Assembly (NCBI GenBank): GCA_002343825.1 | Contig: DDSL01000045.1 | Span: forward strand, 28,197-33,645 | DNA length: 5,449 bases | Source of the DNA: Chthonomonas sp. UBA2391 | GTDB taxonomy: Bacteria; Armatimonadota; Fimbriimonadia; Fimbriimonadales; Fimbriimonadaceae | Direction: 5' to 3' | Shown here: positions 1 through 3,756 of the stretch, one piece after another | How positions within the stretch are numbered: position 1 is the first letter of the stretch | Layout of the letters: each line of letters begins with the position of its first letter | Program-made: the position numbers and the translations under genes | The notes under the pieces: model-generated | The model's database searches: none | What the model was told of the DNA's origin: nothing | Seen by the model: the letters and a program-made list of their open reading frames with translations, nothing else

Positions 1-48
1 GATGACGACGAGAAGTTCGATGAGGGTAAATGCTTTTCTTTGAATCAT
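1..48 (-). CDS. Type IV prepilin / pseudopilin-like protein, N-terminus only (cut by window edge)
   Basis: Reading the minus strand from an ATG at 48-46 gives MIQRKAFTLIELLVVI, which continues off the left edge. This is the classic class III prepilin leader: a short basic stretch (residues 1-6), then F-T-L-I-E with the conserved Glu at +5 after the cleavage site, then the start of the hydrophobic helix. In the known family, prepilin peptidase (PilD/GspO) cuts just before the Phe and methylates it, and the protein is then assembled into a type IV pilus or type II secretion pseudopilus. The residue at -1 is Ala rather than the usual Gly, which some families tolerate. A good Shine-Dalgarno (GAGGAA, 60-55) lies 6 nt before the ATG and fixes the start. 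The downstream domain is not visible, so pilin, pseudopilin and DUF1559-like secreted protein cannot be told apart. Confidence 0.88.
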   Translation of the reverse strand, partial: MIQRKAFTLIELLVVI

Positions 49-91
49 CTTTGATTCCTCGCTATGTTGCGAAGGATAAGGGCTCTGAAAC

Positions 92-109
92 GGAAAGCGA
101 ACGCTTTCC
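92..109. promoter_or_regulatory. 18-bp perfect palindrome in the pilin-gene leader (candidate operator or RNA hairpin)
   Basis: GGAAAGCG-AA-CGCTTTCC is a perfect inverted repeat with 8-bp arms. It starts about 3 nt downstream of the predicted start point of the pilin-like transcript, where a bound repressor would block initiation or clearance. Its AAAGCG/CGCTTT arms loosely resemble LacI-family operators, though those usually have a tighter centre. As RNA it would fold into a 7-bp stem with a 4-nt loop. No clean T-run follows on either strand, so a terminator is less likely. Confidence 0.4.
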
Positions 110-118
110 CACTTCTTT

Positions 119-124
119 ATTATA
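119..124 (-). promoter_or_regulatory. Perfect -10 box for the pilin-like gene
   Basis: The minus strand reads TATAAT at 124-119. The predicted transcription start would be near 112, giving a leader of roughly 64 nt before the pilin-like ATG at 48. No good -35 hexamer stands at 16-18 bp spacing; the sequence there is close to CCCGTG. The promoter is therefore inferred from the -10 box and its position only, and an activator or another holoenzyme contact may be needed. Confidence 0.5.
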
Positions 125-223
125 GGATGATTTTCGCGAATCACGGGTTCCGGGGAATCTAAATCATGGCGAAAGCGTCCGACAAATGCTTTTTCGACCA
201 CCCGCTCGTCTCTACAGGTCGGA

Positions 224-496
224 ATGGCAAAATTGGACGGCGAACTCTGGAGACACAACCTGGCCCGCGTGATCGTGATCGACACGACCAACGACTACGC
301 GCTGAACTGCTCGCCGATGCCAATCGACTGCTACCCGGTCGTCGCCGAAACCTACCTCCCTGCCGCGGGGTTGGATTCTCGCGTCCACAAGCTCCAGATC
401 GTCCCTGGATTTCTTTATGACTGGCACGAGAAGGCCGGGCCCGAAGACGGCACCTGGGTCATCGGTATGGTTCGCCGCGACCTAAGTCCGCGCTAG
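224..496 (+). CDS. Unrecognised 90-residue protein
   Basis: I do not recognise the family. The 90 residues form a small soluble-looking protein with no signal peptide, membrane segment or repeat. It has several aromatics (W9, Y25, Y37, Y44, F63, Y65, W67, W78) and two Cys (C29, C36). Hydrophobic stretches near 14-19 (ARVIVI) and 76-82 (GTWVIGM) look like beta strands, suggesting a small beta-rich domain. Coding is supported by strong G/C preference at third positions and normal composition; the overlapping frame from 166 is Arg-rich and lacks this. ATG 224 is the first start after an in-frame stop at 128-130, since no ATG, GTG or TTG lies between. A weak AGG (216-218) precedes it. The stop TAG at 494-496 overlaps the convergent queD stop. 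The gene is monocistronic, and no convincing promoter is visible upstream. Confidence 0.7.
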   Translation: MAKLDGELWRHNLARVIVIDTTNDYALNCSPMPIDCYPVVAETYLPAAGLDSRVHKLQIVPGFLYDWHEKAGPEDGTWVIGMVRRDLSPR

Positions 497-948
497 TCAC
501 CGTACTCGGCCCAGCTCGTCGGAGTCTCACCGACCCGAACTCGATCCAGCTGAACCACGCCCGGAGGAATCCGGTAGTTGCCTCGTTCGAAACCCTGCCT
601 CAGCGTCTCGGCAACGTGGTCGTAGATGTGCTTCGCCATCGCCTCAGTTGTGGGGTCCATGTCCTCAAAGACCAGCGTCGAGCCCGGATAAACCCGCTCC
701 ATCTCGGCTCGCAGGGGGTCGTTGGAATTGATTGCCATCCGGTGATCGAACTTCTCAACAATCTCTTGAATGGCCAACTTTAGCGCCTTAAAGTCCACAA
801 CCATTTGGTGAGCATCGAGCTCCGGAGAACTGACGACGATCTCCACCTCCCGGGTATGGCCATGAGGGTATCGACAGGCCTCTGGATGCTTGCTCAGCAT
901 GTGGCCCGATTCGACGACGAACCTCTTGCAAACCCGGTAGCGCGGCAT
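493..948 (-). CDS. queD: 6-carboxy-5,6,7,8-tetrahydropterin synthase (QueD/PTPS family)
   Basis: This 151-residue enzyme belongs to the 6-pyruvoyltetrahydropterin synthase fold. QueD converts dihydroneopterin triphosphate to 6-carboxytetrahydropterin, an early step toward queuosine in tRNA. Zinc ligands are H16 (in SGHML), H29 and H31 (PHGH). The catalytic Cys is C25, with the C-x3-H-G-H spacing of E. coli QueD. D68-H69 (FDHR) supplies the proton-relay pair, and E141 (VGETPT) is the pterin-anchoring Glu. MVVDFKALK (49-57) matches the conserved strand-helix junction. It is about 30 residues longer than E. coli QueD, mainly through extra sequence around 73-97. It is the last gene of the minus cluster: ATG at 948 lies 6 nt after the GT9 stop, with AAGGG overlapping that stop as ribosome site. 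Repeat copy 1 lies inside it at codons for HQMV. A PTPS-like or folate-salvage role is a lesser alternative. Confidence 0.85.
   Translation of the reverse strand: MPRYRVCKRFVVESGHMLSKHPEACRYPHGHTREVEIVVSSPELDAHQMVVDFKALKLAIQEIVEKFDHRMAINSNDPLRAEMERVYPGSTLVFEDMDPTTEAMAKHIYDHVAETLRQGFERGNYRIPPGVVQLDRVRVGETPTSWAEYGD
797..812. repeat. Iterated palindrome copy 1 (in queD)
   Basis: Core ACCATTTGGT at 800-809. On the gene strand the 16-mer is CTCACCAAATGGTTGT, encoding H-Q-M-V (47-50) next to the conserved VDF. The core is perfect but flank symmetry is lost. Confidence 0.8.
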
Positions 949-954
949 AGGCCC

Positions 955-1917
955 TTATTGTGAAGCCTCAATCGCACGTTGGGCCACCACCGCCGGGTCC
1001 GGCAGACCCTCGATCACCTGGTTCCGGAAAGAATACGGGCGATAGATGGAAGGGTGATTCCTCAGGCTAGTGAAGAGTGTCACCGTCGGTACGCCGTACC
1101 CATCGGCGAGGTGTCCAGTTCCCGTGTCACCGCTAACGTGGGCCCGGCTCTGGTGCAGGATCGTGAGAGTTTGGGCCAGAGAAGTCTTCCCCACCCGTGA
1201 ATCGATTCCCCCGATCTGCAACTCCTCGTCGGCCGGGCCGCCCAGGGTGACCACCGGGATCCCGTGCTTTTGCAGAGCCCGAGCTAGGTCGTTCCACCAT
1301 TCGGTGGGAATCTTCTTCTCGGGGATGCTTGCCCCCACTCCCAGAGAAATTGCTCCGGGCGGAATTGGATCGGTGGGATCTCCTCCATAAAGAATGGGCA
1401 ACTCCGGACTCTCGACCGGAAACTCCGCCCGAAGCACGTCAAACAGTTGGTCGACCTTGTGGGCCTCCGGGCGATTGGGTACGACCGGGTTGAGTCGCCG
1501 AACCAAGGCGTCGGTCCCCGTCAGACTCCATCGGACTTTTGGACGAGAAAGCGCGAGCATCAGGCCGGTCTTGCTATGCCCCTGGAGGTCAAAGCCGTAA
1601 TCCAGTTTCCCCCTCAGGCTCGTGTAGATCTGGATTTGTTCAATCCAGGTTTGGGGACTCCACCGGTTCTTCTTCCATCGGCTTCGGGGGATCTCGACCA
1701 AATGGTTAACGAGTTCCGGCGTCGCCACGACCGGAGCGCAGGTGGACTCGGTGGCCCAGGTGATCTCGGCCTTGGGAAGATGATTCCGAAGCCCGGTGAC
1801 GGCCCAGGCCGCCATCGCGCAATCGCCGATCGCCCGAAAGCGAAGGATCAGGATTCGGGGAGGGTGAGATAGCCTCGTTGCCGTGCGCTCCTCCAGCGGT
1901 CGTGGAACCAGAGCCAT
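955..1917 (-). CDS. Glycosyltransferase family 9 (ADP-heptose:LPS heptosyltransferase-type)
   Basis: From ATG 1917 the product is 320 residues. It has the two-Rossmann GT-B layout of family 9: an N-terminal strand and loop RILILRFRAIGD (21-32), an acceptor-domain motif DLQGHSKTGLML (110-121), a nucleotide-domain strand SLGVGASIPEKKIP (191-204), VVTLGGPADEE (222-232), and the hallmark SGDTGTGHLADGYGVPTV (262-279). Members usually move heptose from ADP-heptose onto LPS inner core at the cytoplasmic membrane face. The exact sugar cannot be read here. The start is uncertain. ATG 1917 has GGAG only 2 nt upstream and makes the gene overlap the acyltransferase by about 70 nt. The only other nearby option is a CTG at 1851 overlapping the upstream TGA, which would clip the first strand. 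A longer frame reaching 2127 adds 70 Arg/Gly/Pro-rich residues and is probably not coding. Repeat copy 2 encodes NHLV (71-74). Confidence 0.82.
   Translation of the reverse strand: MALVPRPLEERTATRLSHPPRILILRFRAIGDCAMAAWAVTGLRNHLPKAEITWATESTCAPVVATPELVNHLVEIPRSRWKKNRWSPQTWIEQIQIYTSLRGKLDYGFDLQGHSKTGLMLALSRPKVRWSLTGTDALVRRLNPVVPNRPEAHKVDQLFDVLRAEFPVESPELPILYGGDPTDPIPPGAISLGVGASIPEKKIPTEWWNDLARALQKHGIPVVTLGGPADEELQIGGIDSRVGKTSLAQTLTILHQSRAHVSGDTGTGHLADGYGVPTVTLFTSLRNHPSIYRPYSFRNQVIEGLPDPAVVAQRAIEASQ
1694..1709. repeat. Iterated palindrome copy 2 (in GT9 gene)
   Basis: Core ACCAAATGGT at 1697-1706. On the gene strand the 16-mer is TTAACCATTTGGTCGA, encoding N-H-L-V. The left half matches the extended consensus fully and the right half ends in CGA instead of TAA or GAA. 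Confidence 0.8.
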
Positions 1918-2762
1918 TGCTCCGGGTGGGCCCGGATCCGAGCCTCGAGGGAGCGATGAATCGCGACCATCATTCCCGAGCCTTTTGGTCCGTCCCATTC
2001 CGCGGGGGTCAAGGGTGGCTCGAAGGTCATTCGGTACTGGTTGGTCCCAATCCGGACGCAGTAAACGGGCATGACCGGGGCTCCAGTTCTCTCGCTGAGG
2101 ACCCCCGGACCGAGAACCGTTCCGCACAGATGACCAAAGAAAGGCACGAAAACCTCGTCACTGTTCTGATCGGGAAGAATTCCCACGATCTCGTTTTTGC
2201 GGAGCCGCTCTAAGATGGGCCGAGCCGCATTGCCTCGAGGGATCACCTCCGTCCCGCCTTTGGAGCGAAGCTCGTTAACCATTTGGTTAAGCCGTTCGTT
2301 TCGGGTGTCTCGGGCAACCACGGTGAGCTTGTGTCCGAGTCCGCTAACGTAGGCCGACATGCGTTCCCAGTTTCCGAAATGGCCCGTAATCAGGATCACC
2401 CCCCGACCGAGATCCAAGGCTTCCACCATATGGTGATAGCCCTCCACTTCCATTGAGCCCTTGACGTCTTCAAGCGTCCGGCGGTCGGCGTTAAGGAAGT
2501 CTGCGGTCACGATGCCGTAGTGCTCGAAAACCCTCTGACACAACCCATCGCGTTCCGAGTCGGAAAGTTCTGGAAAGGCAAGTTGCAGGTTCGCAAGGCA
2601 CCGCTCACGACGCTTCTTGCTCACCTTATAGACCCATGCGCCGAGCTTCTTTCCAGTCGCCTCGGCCTCCCCTGGGCCTTTACGGCCCACCCAGCGCTTG
2701 GCCATCCGGAGCATCCCAGCCCCCAGAGCGGTCTCAATTTGCTTTCGAAAAGTAGTCGCCAC
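1848..2762 (-). CDS. Lipid A biosynthesis acyltransferase (LpxL/HtrB/MsbB family)
   Basis: This 304-residue protein has the full set of family marks. RRERCLANLQLAFPELS (51-67) is the conserved N-terminal block. HFGNWE (128-133) is the H-x4-E catalytic motif. PDQN (197-200), PFFG (207-210) and PEQWLWFHDRW (280-290) follow. The enzyme transfers a fatty acyl chain to a hydroxyacyl chain of the lipid A precursor at the inner membrane. Length is typical. The N-terminus is basic and amphipathic, without the clear membrane helix of E. coli LpxL. The start is GTG at 2762, 9 nt after the lpxK stop, with no clear Shine-Dalgarno; ATG at codon 17, preceded by a G-rich stretch, is a possible alternative. 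Its 3' end overlaps the GT9 gene. Two repeat copies lie inside (HHMV 110-113, NQMV 159-162). Which acyl position or chain it uses cannot be told. Confidence 0.87.
   Translation of the reverse strand: MATTFRKQIETALGAGMLRMAKRWVGRKGPGEAEATGKKLGAWVYKVSKKRRERCLANLQLAFPELSDSERDGLCQRVFEHYGIVTADFLNADRRTLEDVKGSMEVEGYHHMVEALDLGRGVILITGHFGNWERMSAYVSGLGHKLTVVARDTRNERLNQMVNELRSKGGTEVIPRGNAARPILERLRKNEIVGILPDQNSDEVFVPFFGHLCGTVLGPGVLSERTGAPVMPVYCVRIGTNQYRMTFEPPLTPAEWDGPKGSGMMVAIHRSLEARIRAHPEQWLWFHDRWRSARQRGYLTLPES
2275..2290. repeat. Iterated palindrome copy 3 (in acyltransferase gene), best copy
   Basis: TTAACCATTTGGTTAA, with perfect 7-bp arms around a 2-nt TT centre. It encodes N-Q-M-V on the minus strand. 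This is the most complete copy and defines the 16-bp extent of the element. Confidence 0.85.
2422..2437. repeat. Iterated palindrome copy 4 (in acyltransferase gene)
   Basis: Core ACCATATGGT at 2425-2434, the only copy with a self-complementary TA centre. CACCATATGGTG (2424-2435) is a perfect 12-bp palindrome. It encodes H-H-M-V and lies 147 bp from copy 3, much closer than the other spacings of about 500-900 bp. Confidence 0.75.
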
Positions 2763-2771
2763 GTGTTGTCG

Positions 2772-3713
2772 TTACCGGCGAGAGAGTACCGGCTCCAGGC
2801 TTTGGCGAAGCACCCCTACGTCGGCAAAGTGCGCCTCGACATCGAAAATCACCCACTCACGAGATCCGAAATCCGAGCGCTCGCGCAGCTTGACCGCGTC
2901 TTTTTGGGTCACCCCGATGGGTCGCCCCTGGCCTATGGATTCGAGCAACTTTGGACTCGTGAGCGGATCATGATCGGGCAGGCTCACCATTTGGTTAACC
3001 CGCGTCCCGAGTTCGTGGACGGCGGCAAAAAAGCGCTGGGGTCGAGCGATGGCACAAAGGAGGTCGAGTTCCTTGGGAAGCGAGTCGCGGTTGATCGTCA
3101 GGTGGCGCTCCACGTCCAAATCGCGGGGCACGATTAGGTCGGCTCCTTCAAGGTCGTTCGCCGGTTGGCGATACGGACCAATCGGAAGGCAGAGGGTATT
3201 GGGAGAGGGAGGGTCGAGCAGGAGGACCCAGTCCTTCTTTAGGGGCAGATGTTGAAATCCGTCGTCGAGCACCAGTACCGAATCGGGAAAGTGTTGCGCG
3301 CAAAGTTCGGCCGCGCGGACCCGATTACGACCCACGACCAAAGGCACGTTCGGCAAGGCGTCCCGCATTTGGACGGCCTCGTCTCCCCAGCGGGAGGCCA
3401 GAATTGGCCCCTCCGGAGCGAGGCTCGCCTCCCGGCTGCCGGGTGAACCATAGCCCGAGACCGACACTACAACCTGGTAGTCCCATTCCACCAAATGGTG
3501 AACAAGCGCGATGGTGACCGGAGTCTTCCCCGTTCCACCCACCCGGAGATTGCCCACGCAGAGGATTCTGTCGTGGGGCTTTTTGGCCTGCTTCAGACCC
3601 AGGGAATAGGTCGCTTCATAGAGGCGCCATCCGACCTGATAAAGCCCGGAAAGCGGCCAAAGGAGCATGTGCTCGATCCCCACGTGGTCCCACATTTCCT
3701 CCAGTCGGCTCAT
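2772..3713 (-). CDS. lpxK: Tetraacyldisaccharide 4'-kinase (LpxK)
   Basis: LpxK phosphorylates the 4' position of the tetraacyldisaccharide 1-phosphate to give lipid IVA, at the inner-membrane cytoplasmic face. Length is 313 residues, near the family norm. Residues 18-31 form the membrane-associated N-terminal segment. GNLRVGGTGKTP (54-65) is the Walker A loop. GDE (110-112) carries the Asp matching the proposed catalytic base. LDDGFQH (149-155) is the Walker B signature. ARPQRFF (223-229), PDH (246-248) and TQKDAVKL (269-276) complete the pattern. Odd points: the usual S-R-G-Y-G after Walker A reads S-V-S-G-Y-G (84-89), and the usual DHH reads DHD (247-249). As first gene of the cluster it diverges from mtaB across 43 bp. 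ATG 3713 has no evident Shine-Dalgarno; M7 or M16 are possible but would remove conserved N-terminal sequence. Two repeat copies lie inside (HHLV 72-75, NQMV 240-243). Confidence 0.9.
   Translation of the reverse strand: MSRLEEMWDHVGIEHMLLWPLSGLYQVGWRLYEATYSLGLKQAKKPHDRILCVGNLRVGGTGKTPVTIALVHHLVEWDYQVVVSVSGYGSPGSREASLAPEGPILASRWGDEAVQMRDALPNVPLVVGRNRVRAAELCAQHFPDSVLVLDDGFQHLPLKKDWVLLLDPPSPNTLCLPIGPYRQPANDLEGADLIVPRDLDVERHLTINRDSLPKELDLLCAIARPQRFFAAVHELGTRVNQMVSLPDHDPLTSPKLLESIGQGRPIGVTQKDAVKLRERSDFGSREWVIFDVEAHFADVGVLRQSLEPVLSRR
2983..2998. repeat. Iterated palindrome copy 5 (in lpxK)
   Basis: Core ACCATTTGGT at 2986-2995. On the gene strand the 16-mer is TTAACCAAATGGTGAG, encoding N-Q-M-V just before the conserved PDH of LpxK. 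Confidence 0.8.
3487..3502. repeat. Iterated palindrome copy 6 (in lpxK)
   Basis: Core ACCAAATGGT at 3490-3499. On the gene strand the 16-mer is TTCACCATTTGGTGGA, encoding H-H-L-V in the helix after the Walker A loop, where relatives usually have variable helix residues. It replaces residues rather than inserting any. Confidence 0.8.
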
Positions 3714-3756
3714 GACGTATCACAGGGGATACCCCACCCAGTAAAATCAAGTTTCG
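3714..3756. promoter_or_regulatory. Divergent lpxK/mtaB promoter gap with a G4-ATA-C4 palindrome
   Basis: Only 43 bp separate the two divergent start codons. On the plus strand a -35-like ATCACA (3719-3724; four of six consensus bases) and a -10-like TAAAAT (3742-3747; five of six) stand exactly 17 bp apart. Transcription would start near 3754, about 3 nt before the mtaB ATG. GGGGATACCCC (3725-3735), an 11-bp inverted repeat, fills much of the spacer and could be an operator. On the minus strand TTGATT (3750-3745) is a possible -35 for lpxK, but no good -10 stands at the right distance. Neither gene shows a Shine-Dalgarno here. Confidence 0.4.

Noticed and set aside
92..123. Palindrome 92-109 plus downstream T-rich stretch as a plus-strand terminator
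   Set aside because: The stretch after the stem is interrupted (CACTTCTTTATTAT), no gene ends just upstream on the plus strand, and the position fits a promoter-proximal operator better.
166..420. 84-residue plus-strand reading frame starting at 166
   Set aside because: It is Arg/Pro-rich and overlaps the 224-496 frame, whose third positions and composition look coding; this one looks like its shadow.
1293..1308. CACCATTCGGTG as an eighth copy of the iterated palindrome
   Set aside because: It has a mismatch in the core and lies in a different codon phase (ACC GAA TGG TGG, T-E-W-W in a conserved GT9 region), so it is more likely chance.
1918..2127. N-terminal extension of the GT9 gene to ATG 2127
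   Set aside because: The extra 70 residues are Gly/Arg/Pro-rich, have no family match, and lie opposite conserved acyltransferase codons in another frame.
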